Made by a program: the position numbers and the translations under genes. A DNA stretch of 64,000 nucleotides, from contig NZ_JADIJC010000006.1 of the NCBI RefSeq assembly GCF_015278255.1, forward strand, positions 229,307 through 293,306, read 5' to 3'. The notes below the pieces were generated by a model that had not been told where the DNA came from, did not search any database, and saw nothing but the letters and a program-made list of their open reading frames with translations. Position 1 is the first letter of the stretch; each line of letters begins with the position of its first letter. The stretch is from Microbacterium hibisci (GTDB lineage Bacteria > Actinomycetota > Actinomycetes > Actinomycetales > Microbacteriaceae). This document shows, one piece after another, positions 37,339 through 46,778 of this stretch.

Positions 37339-40300
37339 CTACGCGGTGGCCTGATCGGCGACCGGATCTGCGCTGTCGTCGAAGCGGCGGATGCGCGCGA
37401 TGAGGTCGGTGACCTGCGCGTCGCTGAAGATCTCGTCTGGGCCCTCGGGCGCGACGCCGTCGAAGGGGTCCTCGTACAGCCGCCGCGGGTCGAGGTACCC
37501 CGCGATCGTCAGCTGCTGCACGACGAGGTCGACGAACGCGTGCTGACGGTGGGTGAAGCCGGGTGCTGCGACGAAATCGGCGAGGGCCTCTTCGATCGCC
37601 GAGCGCTCCATGCCGACGATCGAGCGCAGGAGTCGTCCGAGTCCTCCCGCACCGGCGGCCTCGTCGTGCAGCTGCGCCGCGTCGACCCCGCCGGCCGATG
37701 TGAGCACTTCGTGCAGCTGGTCGAGGTCGACCTGCGTGAGCGGTCGACCGGTCCGCAGCTTATGCAGGGCGACATCGGAGCGGCCATCGAGGAAGCCGAA
37801 GAGCTTGTCGCGGAATGCCCGCCGGTCGAGCCCGGGCACGACGCGCGTGAGCGCGACCTCGCGCACTCCGTCGAGGGTGTCCTCGAAGTCGGAGTAGACG
37901 ATCGCCTGGCCTTCGCGCCCGATCAGCCGGACGAGGGCGCGCAGCTTCACGCGCACTCGCTCCAGTGACACGACGTCGACGTCCTCCCACCACGCCGGAT
38001 CGGCGATCGCGTCGAGCAGCGCGGCCTGTGCGGCGACCGCCGGGATGCTCCGCTGATCGGCGAGTGCCCGGGCGATGCCGATGATGCGGGTGGCTATGCC
38101 GGTGGGCGCCGGCTCTCCGCTCGCGATGGCGACCTGGGCGTCGAGCACAAGGGCGTCGAACCTCTTGGCGGCTTCGTCGGAGTCCTGCTCGGCGGCGGAG
38201 GGAAGCCCGGCGAGCTCGGCGGCCTCGTCGACGTCGTCGGCCCCGAAGCCTTCCCACGCCGCCGCATCGGCGAACCGCTCGACGGCGCGCAGGCGCGTGC
38301 GAACGAGGAAGTTGTCGCGATTCATGCCGGCGACGGCGGCGTGCAGGCGCCCGGCGAGCGCCGCGCGCAGGGTCGCGGCATCCGTCGCGTCCGAACCTTG
38401 CAGCGCCGCGAGAAGCCGCGTCCGCAGCCGGAAGGTGCGCTCCGAGAGCGAGAGCGAACGGGCGGGAGATGGCTCGGGCAGCTCTTCGTTGAAGAAGTCG
38501 ATGTTGCCGCACACGTCGAAGATGACGAAGTCGCGCTTGTCGTCGCCCGGTCCGTAGAGGTCGGGGCGCAGCCGGGTGCCGCGGCCGACCATCTGCCAGA
38601 ACTTGGTGTGAGAGTTGACCGGCTTGAAGAAGACGAGGTTCACCACGTCGGGCACGTCGATGCCGGTGTCGAGCATGTCGACCGAGATTGCGACCTGAGG
38701 GCTCTTACCCGGGGTGGAGAACGCGTCGATCAGCGTCTGCGCGTACGGTCCGGACGCGTACGTGATCACGCGTGCGAGGGCGCCGCGCTGCTCGGGGTAG
38801 TTGGCGTCGAACCGCGACTCGATGAACTCGGCGTGCCGCTGGTTCTTGGCGAACACGATCGTCTTGCCGAGCACGTCGCCGCCGCCCACGCGGCGGCCCT
38901 CGGCCATCAGCACCTCGAGCACCTTGTCGACGGTGTCTTTGTTGAACAGCCACCGGTTCATCGCGGCGGCGTCGACCTGGTCGGGGATCTCGCCGTCCTG
39001 CCACTCGAGCTCGTCCCACTGCTCGCGCTCGGCTTCGGACAGGTCGGCATAGCGGATGCCGCTCGTCATGAATCCGAGATCGATCGGGCGCGCGGCGGGC
39101 GGCACGAGATAGTGGCCGGCGATCGCGTCATCGAGCTCGAAGGCGTCGGTCGGCACGCCGTCGTCGAGTTCGAAGAGGCGGTACGTGTTGTGGTCGACGT
39201 CGGCGCGCGGCGTCGCAGTGAGGCCGACCACGAGCGCGTCGAAGTACGAGAAGATCTCGCCGTAGCGGTTGTAGATCGAGCGGTGCGCCTCGTCGACGAC
39301 GATGAGGTCGAAGTACCCCGGGCCGAAGCGGCGCAGGGAGTCCTCGCCGGAGTCGATCAGCCCCATGACCGTCTGATAGGTCGAGACGAAGACCCGTCCC
39401 TCGCTGTCGCGATCGGTGACGAGGTTGACGGGGGCACTGTCGGGCAGGTGGGTCTTGAACGCACCGACGGCCTGGTTGACGAGCGCCGTGCGGTCGGCGA
39501 GGAACAGCACGCGCTTGACCCAGTTGGCCTTCTGCAGCACGTCGACGAGGGCGATGACGGTGCGGGTCTTGCCCGTGCCTGTCGCCATGACGAGCAGCGC
39601 ACGACGGCGTTGCTGCTCGAACGTCTCGGTGACGGCGCGAATGGCGCGCAGCTGGTACGGGCGCTCGACGATGGTGCGATCGATCGTGGCCGTCGCGAGC
39701 GGGCGGAGGGTGGTGCGGCGCTGGATGGCGAGGGCCAGCTGATCCTTGGTCATGTACCCGGCGACGGCGCGCGGCGGGTAGCGGCGGTCGTCCCAGAGCC
39801 AGGTCTCGAAGCCGTTGGTGTAGTAGATCAACGGACGCTGACCGAAGTCGCGCTCGAGGGCGTCGGCGTAGATCTCCGCCTGAAGCCGCCCTTCCTTCGC
39901 ACTCTTGGTGGTGCGCTTGGCCTCGACGACGGCGAGGGGCTTGCCGTCATCGCCCCACAGCACGTAATCCACCTTCCCGGCGCCGGAAGGACTAGGGATG
40001 CCGCTCACAGCCCACTCGCGATCGCGCGCGTCGGCGAGGTTCCAGCCCGCTTCGCGCAGGTGCAGGTCGATGAGGTCGCGTCGCGTCTCGGCCTCGGTGG
40101 CGAGCGTCGGATCGGGGATGCCGTGTTCCGCGTGGGCCGCCGCGTTCGCCGTCTTGGCGGCGGCTGCTTCGGCGCGGAGGGTCTCGAGTTCCTTCTTGAG
40201 GGCGGAGTTCGCTTCCCGCTCCTCGGCGAGGGCACGACGGGCGTCGTCGAACTCGGCCTGGGTGCGCTCGAGCTCGGCGCGAGCCCGCTGGACCACCGCG

Positions 40301-40728
40301 GCCGGAGCCGGCGGAACGAGGGCGAAGTCGAAGGGCGCCGGCTCGGCGGCGTCCGGATCTCCATAGCAGTGGTCGAGCCAGCGGCAGATCGTGTGCAGCT
40401 GCTCGAGTGAGCCGCGCGCCCGCCCGAGCGGCATGTCTTCTTCCTTGTGCACGGCGTCATTGCCCACCCGGCGCACGATTCGCAGGCCGCCGTCGACGTT
40501 CGCGCCCACGGCGCGACGGAACGGGGCCTGCGCGGTCAGGTTCGCGAACGAATCGTCGTAGGGGCGCGGAAGGCCCTCAGCCACGTAGATCCACTCGGTG
40601 AACATCTCACCGGCGCGCCGCGAGTAGGTCGCGGATGCGCGGGGGTCGCTGCGCAGGTACGACTCGGCGCGGGACGCGGCCTCCCACACTTTCGGCCAGC
40701 GGTCCCGGACGAAGTCGAAGTTCCCCAC
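37339..40728 (-). CDS. hsdR: Type I restriction enzyme R subunit (HsdR)
   Basis: About 1129 residues when started at GTG 40728, which follows GGGAG and gives MGNFDFVRDRWP, the usual family N-terminus. Domains in order: DUF4145-like helical domain (1-120), a coiled coil (about 155-215), the HsdR_N nuclease with VDYVLWG and AVVEAKRTTK, and an SF2 translocase with Walker A MATGTGKTRTVIA, VVDEAHRS, GLTATP and motif VI MVGRGTRLRPDLYG. The C-terminal EcoEI-like domain ends the protein. It cuts unmodified DNA after ATP-driven translocation, together with HsdM and HsdS. A longer frame to 40941 would overlap the small gene upstream. It is separated from hsdS/hsdM by two plus-strand genes. Confidence 0.93.
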   Translation of the reverse strand: MGNFDFVRDRWPKVWEAASRAESYLRSDPRASATYSRRAGEMFTEWIYVAEGLPRPYDDSFANLTAQAPFRRAVGANVDGGLRIVRRVGNDAVHKEEDMPLGRARGSLEQLHTICRWLDHCYGDPDAAEPAPFDFALVPPAPAAVVQRARAELERTQAEFDDARRALAEEREANSALKKELETLRAEAAAAKTANAAAHAEHGIPDPTLATEAETRRDLIDLHLREAGWNLADARDREWAVSGIPSPSGAGKVDYVLWGDDGKPLAVVEAKRTTKSAKEGRLQAEIYADALERDFGQRPLIYYTNGFETWLWDDRRYPPRAVAGYMTKDQLALAIQRRTTLRPLATATIDRTIVERPYQLRAIRAVTETFEQQRRRALLVMATGTGKTRTVIALVDVLQKANWVKRVLFLADRTALVNQAVGAFKTHLPDSAPVNLVTDRDSEGRVFVSTYQTVMGLIDSGEDSLRRFGPGYFDLIVVDEAHRSIYNRYGEIFSYFDALVVGLTATPRADVDHNTYRLFELDDGVPTDAFELDDAIAGHYLVPPAARPIDLGFMTSGIRYADLSEAEREQWDELEWQDGEIPDQVDAAAMNRWLFNKDTVDKVLEVLMAEGRRVGGGDVLGKTIVFAKNQRHAEFIESRFDANYPEQRGALARVITYASGPYAQTLIDAFSTPGKSPQVAISVDMLDTGIDVPDVVNLVFFKPVNSHTKFWQMVGRGTRLRPDLYGPGDDKRDFVIFDVCGNIDFFNEELPEPSPARSLSLSERTFRLRTRLLAALQGSDATDAATLRAALAGRLHAAVAGMNRDNFLVRTRLRAVERFADAAAWEGFGADDVDEAAELAGLPSAAEQDSDEAAKRFDALVLDAQVAIASGEPAPTGIATRIIGIARALADQRSIPAVAAQAALLDAIADPAWWEDVDVVSLERVRVKLRALVRLIGREGQAIVYSDFEDTLDGVREVALTRVVPGLDRRAFRDKLFGFLDGRSDVALHKLRTGRPLTQVDLDQLHEVLTSAGGVDAAQLHDEAAGAGGLGRLLRSIVGMERSAIEEALADFVAAPGFTHRQHAFVDLVVQQLTIAGYLDPRRLYEDPFDGVAPEGPDEIFSDAQVTDLIARIRRFDDSADPVADQATA

Positions 40729-40888
40729 GAACGCTCCCGGCGGCAGGCTCGGCCCCTGCCCTCGCGCCATGCTAGCGAAGGGCGGGGACGTGCCGCGGAA
40801 GGCCGGCCTGTCGGCGGCGGTAGGTGTGGTTGCCGGCGTCGGTGCGCCTGCCTGCCGGGCTTCGCGATCGCCCCTGTTGCGGGCCCCG

Positions 40889-41218
40889 TCAATGCCGCCC
40901 GGACCTTGCGGCCAGTTCGACCTCGAGGGCTGCCGAGACACGTTCCATCAGAAGCATCAGCGCGTCGAAGCGCCGCTGCCCGTCCGTGCGTTTGTTGCGA
41001 GTCCCGCCGGGAAGGAAGCTGCGCATGTCCTCCGCGGCGAGCTCGGCCGTGACTCTGCCGAGCGCGTGGATGAGGGCGGCGCCCGCGTCGCCGCCGATCT
41101 GGCCGTCGAAGTGCAGCATCCCGTCGTGCTCGTCGCTGTTCGCCACGATCGTCTCGAATGCTTCGAAGATGAGGAGGGCCGGTTCGCCTTCGACCAGAGG
41201 TCCGTTGTTGTCTGTCAT
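40889..41218 (-). CDS. Small hypothetical protein upstream of hsdR
   Basis: A 109-residue acidic, soluble protein starting MTDNNGPLVEGEPALL at ATG 41218. It looks mainly helical; the segment LLIFEAFETIVANSDEHDG and the tail FDALMLLMERVSAALEVEL suggest an alpha-helical bundle. No family is recognised. It is read in the same direction as hsdR, 160 bases upstream, and could be an accessory protein of the restriction system. Codon pattern supports real coding. Confidence 0.6.
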   Translation of the reverse strand: MTDNNGPLVEGEPALLIFEAFETIVANSDEHDGMLHFDGQIGGDAGAALIHALGRVTAELAAEDMRSFLPGGTRNKRTDGQRRFDALMLLMERVSAALEVELAARSGRH

Positions 41219-41364
41219 GGGGGCACCGTAGGGCGGGCGACGGACATCGACTCCGCCTCCTCCACAACGGGGGGGAAGAGGCATGGGACGAGAGTTGTCC
41301 ACAGACACAAAAGTTACGTTGACCGGGGCATTTCGATGTCGGAACCCCTCGCCAGAATGGATGC

Positions 41365-42849
41365 ATGACGAACCTTGGGGCCGCCCTCGCCGACCTTGGC
41401 GACGCGCTCGCGGGGGTGGTGGCTGCGGCGTTGGACGACGGGCTGCGCGCGTGCGACGACGCCGACGTGCTGTCGGCGCTCGCGGTCGCAAGCCACATCC
41501 AGCGGGGGGCGGAGGCGATCATGGTCGAGGCCGTGGCACAGCTGCGCGACCGCGATGATCTCCGGGTGCACCCCGACCGGGCGACGACCCGATACGGATG
41601 CCGCAACCTCGGTGAACTCGTCCAGCGGGCCACCCGCGTTTCGGGCCGTAGCGCGGCCGACCTCATCACCGCCGCCGTGGCGGTGCAGCGCAGCACCGCG
41701 CCGTCGACGGGCGAGGTGCTGCCGCCGTCGTTCCCCGGCATGCGCGGCGCCCTCGCGGCGGGGCAGGTGGGCGTGGACGCGGTCGTGGCGGTGGCTTCGG
41801 CGTTCCGTCGGGGCGGCGTCGGACGGGCCGACCTGCTTGCCGCCGACGAAGAACTGGCGGCCGCGGCGTGCGGCGACGGTCCCGACGCCGCAGGGCCGGT
41901 AACGGCGGACGAGCTGCGAGCGCTCGCGCAGGTATGGGCGGCGTACCTGGATCCGGACGGTGCCGAGCCGGTCGAGGCACGGGCGTTGCGCAAGCGCGGA
42001 CTGTCCGTCGGCCGTCGCGACGGCGACGGGCTCGTTCCGGTGCGCGGTCACCTCCTGCCCGAGGTCGCCGCGCAGCTGCAACTCGGATTCGACAGCGTGC
42101 TCAACCCGCGGGGCGACGGTGCGCCGGTGATCGGCCCGTGCTTCACCGAGGTGAGGGCCGGCGCCACCATCGATGGGTCCGCCGGCGAAGCCGGAGCTGG
42201 CGCCGACGCTGACCCGAGCGCGCCCTCCGAGGCTTCAGCCGATTCGCGCACCCGCACGCAGAAGCAGCACGATGCCCTGGCCGTTCTGCTGACGGCGGCT
42301 GCGGCGTCCGGTGAGCTGCCGACCCTCGGCGGCGCCGCGCCGACACTCGTGGTCTCGGTGCGGGAGGAGGATCTGGCGACGGGTCGCGGATACGCGCACC
42401 TCCCGGGTGACGACGAGCCCATCTCGATCACCGCGGCTCGCCACGTCGCGTGCGCGGGTGCCGTTCAGCGGGTGGTGCTGGGCGATGACGGCCGGATCGT
42501 TTCGCTGGTCACGCTGGATCGGGTCTTCAACCACCATCAGCGCCGCGCGATCACGGTTCGCGATGGCGGATGCCTCATTCCCGGGTGCCAGGTACCGCCG
42601 CAGTGGTGCGAAATCCATCACGTCGAGGAGTACTCGCGAGGCGGGCCGACGCACACCGACAACGGCGTCTTGCTGTGCTGGTTCCACCATCGCACCATCG
42701 ACACCGGCGGCTGGCAAGTGGCGATGATCGGCGGGGTGCCGTACGTGAAGGGCCCGTACTGGTGGGACGCCGAGGTGAAGTGGCGACCGGCCACGAAATC
42801 TCCCACCCGACTGAGTGACAGACTCCGGGCGCGAAGTCCCGGTCGTTGA
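41365..42849 (+). CDS. DUF222/HNH endonuclease domain protein
   Basis: A 494-residue protein of the actinobacterial DUF222 plus HNH group (13E12-repeat-like). The helical DUF222 part fills residues 1-340. The HNH nuclease at about 395-460 reads RDGGCLIPGCQVPP, then EIHHVEEYSRGG and NGVLLCWFHHRTID, with both zinc-ligand Cys pairs and the metal-binding His. These genes are multi-copy in many actinobacteria and sit in variable sites; function is not established. Its stop codon and last three residues (Pro-Gly-Arg) run into a REP-like repeat (42841-42872). Confidence 0.88.
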   Translation: MTNLGAALADLGDALAGVVAAALDDGLRACDDADVLSALAVASHIQRGAEAIMVEAVAQLRDRDDLRVHPDRATTRYGCRNLGELVQRATRVSGRSAADLITAAVAVQRSTAPSTGEVLPPSFPGMRGALAAGQVGVDAVVAVASAFRRGGVGRADLLAADEELAAAACGDGPDAAGPVTADELRALAQVWAAYLDPDGAEPVEARALRKRGLSVGRRDGDGLVPVRGHLLPEVAAQLQLGFDSVLNPRGDGAPVIGPCFTEVRAGATIDGSAGEAGAGADADPSAPSEASADSRTRTQKQHDALAVLLTAAAASGELPTLGGAAPTLVVSVREEDLATGRGYAHLPGDDEPISITAARHVACAGAVQRVVLGDDGRIVSLVTLDRVFNHHQRRAITVRDGGCLIPGCQVPPQWCEIHHVEEYSRGGPTHTDNGVLLCWFHHRTIDTGGWQVAMIGGVPYVKGPYWWDAEVKWRPATKSPTRLSDRLRARSPGR

Positions 42850-42872
42850 GCGAGCGCAGCGAGACGAAACGC
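42841..42872. repeat. REP-like repeat supplying a stop codon
   Basis: A complete 32-base copy of the GGTCGTTGAGCGAGCGCAGC family. Its TGA at 42847-42849 is the stop of the HNH gene. Confidence 0.85.
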
Positions 42873-42979
42873 GTGCCTCGACAGCCCGATGTCGGAGGTC
42901 TGGTGTGTCCTGTTCTACTGGCCGTCGGCCGGTGGCGCATACCTGGGGGTCTGCGCCTCGAACGACCAGAAGGTTCGTC

Positions 42980-43909
42980 ATGTCCGAAAACCTCAATGCA
43001 GACAACGCGGCTCAGTCGCAGCTTCCGCCTCGCGGCTGGTATCCCGACCCCGGCGACGTCGCCGTTCGGCGCTACTGGGACGGCGCCGGGTGGACCGAGC
43101 ACACCGCCGTGCCCACCGGCGGGGCGGCATCCGAAGAAGGGCAGGTGCGGGTGGGGGCCGCACCCGCGGGCGATGGTGGGGCTGCGGTGGCGACCTCACC
43201 TGCCGGCGCGGGCGCCGTGGCGACCGGCAAGCGCGGTCTGCCCTCGCTGAAGTGGTGGCAGTGGACGCTCATCGCGTTCGGCGTGCTGCTCCTGCTGAGC
43301 ATGATCATCGCCGCGGTGAACGGTGGGCGTGCCTCTGGCGATAACGCGTCCGCCGAGAAGCCGGCCGCCGTCGAGGAGGCCGAAGAAGTCGCCCCGGCGG
43401 CCGAGCCGGAGCCGGTGGACGATCGCGAGGAGGTCCCCGGACTGGTCGGCGCGACCGTGGCCGAGGCTCGTGCCGCGGTGGAGGGGGCCGGCTTCGTGCT
43501 CGCGGTGCCGGCCGGCACCGGCGACGACTGGCTGGTGGTGACGCAGACGCTGAGCGAGGGTCGCAAGGCGGATGCCGGAACAGAGGTCTTCGTGACCGCA
43601 GAGGCGCCGAAGCCGGTCTACACGCTGGCGCAGCAGAACGCGATCGATCAGGCGCAGTCGTACCTGCGGTTCGCCGGGTTCTCACGCACCGGGCTCATCG
43701 AGCAGCTGGAGTACGAGGGCTACTCGACCGAGGACGCCACCTTCGGCGCCGACAACGCCGGTGCCGACTGGAATGCGGAAGCCGCCGAGAAGGCCGCCAG
43801 CTACCTCGAGTTCTCGTCGTTCTCGCGCGACGGCCTGTATGACCAGCTCGCGTACGAGGGCTTCACGGACGCCGAGATCCAGTTCGGTCTGGCGGCCGTG
43901 GGCTACTGA
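42980..43909 (+). CDS. DUF2510-TM-PASTA-Ltp membrane protein (possible phage-exclusion factor)
   Basis: A 309-residue protein. Residues 16-42 are a DUF2510 motif (PRGWYPDPGDVAVRRYWDGA), 91-113 a single membrane helix, 126-150 an acidic spacer, 152-206 a PASTA domain, and 216-309 two Ltp repeats (YLRFAGFSRTGLIEQLEYEG and YLEFSSFSRDGLYDQLAYEG). The topology puts PASTA and Ltp outside the cell. Ltp repeats are known from the superinfection-exclusion lipoprotein of Streptococcus thermophilus phage TP-J34, which blocks DNA injection; PASTA domains bind peptidoglycan. Placement inside a type I restriction locus makes an anti-phage role plausible (inference). The family is also common in actinobacteria without phages nearby. 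Confidence 0.85.
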   Translation: MSENLNADNAAQSQLPPRGWYPDPGDVAVRRYWDGAGWTEHTAVPTGGAASEEGQVRVGAAPAGDGGAAVATSPAGAGAVATGKRGLPSLKWWQWTLIAFGVLLLLSMIIAAVNGGRASGDNASAEKPAAVEEAEEVAPAAEPEPVDDREEVPGLVGATVAEARAAVEGAGFVLAVPAGTGDDWLVVTQTLSEGRKADAGTEVFVTAEAPKPVYTLAQQNAIDQAQSYLRFAGFSRTGLIEQLEYEGYSTEDATFGADNAGADWNAEAAEKAASYLEFSSFSRDGLYDQLAYEGFTDAEIQFGLAAVGY

Positions 43910-43948
43910 GAGTGGTGCGGGCGGCCGTCGGTGTGGCGGCCGCCCGTG

Positions 43949-45100
43949 TCACAGCTCGCCGCGGAACGCGCGGTGCTGGAGAGAGGCGAAGAGCGCATCC
44001 GAGCGTCGCTGCGACGCTGAGCGGTGGGCCGCGGCCGAGTCCACGAGGGAGACAGCAGTGACGAACTCGTCGCGAACTTCTCGAGGAGGGACCGGCACCT
44101 GGACGGCCTCGAAGCGAGACTTCGACACCAGCCCCTGCATGCCGCCGTTCGAAGCTTCGCGCACTCGATCTGGGTCGGCCCGGAAGATGGCGAGCGCGAA
44201 CCTAGGCTCTAGCTCGCGAGGAACGAACGCGTTGATCTGCTGATTGAACGCGACCTCACGGTCCAATAGGGAAGCGGTGCCAATGGACTGCAAACTTCCA
44301 GCGATGCATGTCACCAACACCGCCCCGGGCGGCGCGAGTCGAGCACGTCGAGCACCCTGCGCGGACAACGATTCTGTGGCCGTCTTGACATAGAGTCCAT
44401 CGGATCGGAGATTGTCGGACTTTACCCATTCCAACGGGCCGCCGTAATTTTCACGGTTGGAGCGTGGCGGCGTGTTGCCCGTGATGACTGTGCCGAGGGC
44501 GCCGATCGGTGCGTGCGGCCATCGTTCCCGGGCAATCGTGCGAGTGCCGATCATCTCGAGAAAACAGGCGTGTGCAAGATCGTTCGTGGCGCGTGCTGCC
44601 ACCCGAGTCGCAGATCGGAGCTTGTCAGCCTCGCCCAGGATCGCGCTGATGCGGCGTTGCTCCGGGACTGACGGTAGTGGAACCCGCTGAGCGAGGAGTA
44701 GCCGCTCATCGATTCGCTGACGATTGGTGGCCCCGAAGCTCATGGCCTGGAAGCGAGCCCAGAAGGACGGCGCGCGCACTAGGTGTGTCAGGTACGCCGC
44801 ATCTACACGACTCAGATCCAGTCCGAAGGTTGGAAAGTCTTTCGATACGACGGCCCCATCGAGATCGGCCGGAATGATCGCGAACGCTCCGTTGCGGGCG
44901 TCGATGCGCGAGTAGATGAGATCACCGCCGCGGACTCGTGATCCACGAAACGGGCGCGGGGTCTTTCCTTCGCCAATGGACCGCTGAATAGCACCAGCGC
45001 CACGCAGCTTGACCGTCACAAAGCGCTCGTTCTCTGGCTTTGCAATCCATTCGGTCTCTGTTCGAGGTATGAGAACGGTGCTAAGCGTCTCCCACCTCAC
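43949..45100 (-). CDS. hsdS: Type I restriction-modification specificity subunit (HsdS)
   Basis: A 383-residue DNA-recognition subunit. GTG at 45100 overlaps the hsdM stop (GTGA), giving MRWETLSTVLIPRTETEWIA. Two target-recognition domains are linked by the conserved central helix region with LPSVPEQRRISAILGEADKL (about residues 165-190); the end SLQHRAFRGEL is the standard C-terminal helix. The sequence is noticeably less GC-rich than all neighbours, as usual for laterally exchanged recognition domains. The target sequence cannot be read from the protein. Confidence 0.92.
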   Translation of the reverse strand: MRWETLSTVLIPRTETEWIAKPENERFVTVKLRGAGAIQRSIGEGKTPRPFRGSRVRGGDLIYSRIDARNGAFAIIPADLDGAVVSKDFPTFGLDLSRVDAAYLTHLVRAPSFWARFQAMSFGATNRQRIDERLLLAQRVPLPSVPEQRRISAILGEADKLRSATRVAARATNDLAHACFLEMIGTRTIARERWPHAPIGALGTVITGNTPPRSNRENYGGPLEWVKSDNLRSDGLYVKTATESLSAQGARRARLAPPGAVLVTCIAGSLQSIGTASLLDREVAFNQQINAFVPRELEPRFALAIFRADPDRVREASNGGMQGLVSKSRFEAVQVPVPPREVRDEFVTAVSLVDSAAAHRSASQRRSDALFASLQHRAFRGEL

Positions 45101-46697
45101 GCGAGCATCTCCCGCAGCCGCTTCAGGCCGTCCTGGATCTCGACCTCGAGCGCGTCGAGCTCGTCGAGAATCTCGGCCGGGGACCGGTGCTCGACCTCCT
45201 CGAGCTCGATCTCCTTGTACCGGTTGAGGCTGAGGTCGTAGCCGTTGTCGACGATCTCCTGCCTCGGAACGAGGAAGGACTGGGCCGTGCGGGGGCGGGA
45301 GTGCTCGCCGTCTGCGCCGGGTGCAGGCGTTTCGTCTCGCTCGTTCCACGCTCGCGCAACCGCCGAGTCCGAGGCGGGCGTTTCGTCTGGCTCGTTCCTC
45401 GCTCGCTCAACGGCCGAGCCTGGGTCGCGCAGGGAGCGCCAGCGGGCGAGGACGTCGGGAGGTCGTTCGCCTCGATCGGGGTGCGCTTATCGTCGAGAGT
45501 CATGCCGTCGGCGCGCACGTCATAGAACCAGACGTGGTCGGTGCCGCCCGACGACGTCTTCGTGAACAGAAGAATCGCGGTCGACACTCCGGTGTACGGC
45601 TTGAACGTCCCGGACGGGAGCTTGATGACGGCGTCGAGCTTGTGATCGTCGACGAGCATCTTGCGCACGGCTTTGTGGGCGTTCGACGACCCGAACAGCA
45701 CGCCCTCGGGAACGATGACCGCCGCACGGCCGCCGTTGCGCAGCATCCGGATCATCAGCACGAGGAAGAGCAGCTCGGTCTTGCGGGTCTTCACGACCTT
45801 CTGCAGATCCTTCGACACCGTCTCGTCGTCGAGCGACCCGGCGAACGGAGGGTTCGCGAGCACGAGCGTGTACTGGTCGAGACCGGGGTGGCCCTCCGAC
45901 AGCGAATCCGCCCGCTCGATCGTCGGGTTCTCGACGCCGTGCAGCAGCATGTTCATGCTCGCGATGCGAGCCATCGCGGCGTCCGAGTCGTAGCCGGTGA
46001 ACATGGGGCCGTTGAAGTGGGCGCGGGTAGCGGCATCCGTCCAGATCTCGGGATGCTGCTCGCGCAGGTGCTCCTCGGCGGCGACCAGGAACCCCGCGGT
46101 GCCGACCGCCGGATCGATGATGAGGTCGTCAGGGCGCGGCTGCTGCAGCTCGACCATGAGCTTGATGATGTGTCGCGCGGTGCGGAACTGACCGTTCGTG
46201 CCGCTCGTCGACAGCTTCATCAGCATGTACTCGTAGATGTCGCCCTTGGTGTCGCGGTCCTCCATCGGAATCTCCGCGAGCAGGTCGACCACCTTCGTCA
46301 GCAGCGCCGGCGTCGGGATGGTGAAACGCGCATCCTTCATGTTGCGCGCGTAGCTCGATCCTTCGGCGCCCAGCCGTCGCAGCCAGGGGAAGACGTGGTC
46401 CGACACCACCTCGAACATCTCGGAGGGGGAGTAGTTGGTGAAGACGCTCCAGCGCAGGTCGCTGTAGGGCCGGCGACCGGCAAGGTCGGAGTCGAAGCCC
46501 TCGGGAAAGACCGGATCCTCGATCGGGTCGCCGAAGCGCGCCGCCTTGAGTTCCTTTTTGGTGTGCAGCTCGTCGAGGCGCTTGATGAAGAGCAGATAGG
46601 TGATCTGCTCGATGACCTCGACGGGGTTCGCAATTCCCCCCGACCAGAAGGCATCCCAGACCCTGTCGACCTGCCCTTTCAGCGGACCCGTGACCAC
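45097..46697 (-). pseudogene. hsdM: Type I modification methyltransferase HsdM, frameshifted near 45457
   Basis: N6-adenine methyltransferase subunit. The first ~413 residues are normal: an HsdM_N helical domain (VEVIEQITYLLFIKRLDE), motif I IIDPAVGTAGFLVAAEEHL and motif IV LANPPFAGSLDD. At 45456-45460 a one-base loss (CTCCCGACG instead of an expected CTCCCNGACG) shifts the frame; read as found, the protein ends at 45123 in a Ser/Arg-rich tail. Restoring one base gives DVLARWRSLRDP, then SFLVPRQEIVDNGYDLSLNR and a normal C-terminus stopping at 45097, in a GTGA overlap with hsdS. The restored linker also contains two in-frame REP-like repeats. Either a real disabling mutation or a homopolymer (CCC/CCCC) sequence error. 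Confidence 0.85.
45327..45413. repeat. Two REP-like repeats inside hsdM
   Basis: Copies at 45327-45360 and 45378-45413, both in the same orientation. In the restored hsdM frame they encode two similar peptides, AVERARNEPDETPA and AVARAWNERDETPA, placed between the methyltransferase core and its C-terminal helices. Confidence 0.8.
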
Positions 46698-46778
46698 ACC
46701 GTCTCCCCTCGCGCGTGCAACGTTCCCACGCTAGTCCAGCGGGCTCGCCACGGATCCCGCGACGTGAGCCCCCTGGCG

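Noticed and set aside
40728..40941. Extending HsdR to start at 40941
   Set aside because: The additional 71 residues are Pro/Gly/Arg-rich without family match, overlap the upstream gene, and lack a ribosome site, while GTG 40728 has GGGAG and gives the family N-terminus.
41295..41303. TTGTCCACA, an exact actinobacterial DnaA-box sequence
   Set aside because: A single box without a cluster or AT-rich unwinding region; not evidence for an origin.
41365..42849. Homing endonuclease or intron-encoded HNH protein
   Set aside because: No intron or intein features; the DUF222 plus HNH arrangement is the free-standing actinobacterial family.
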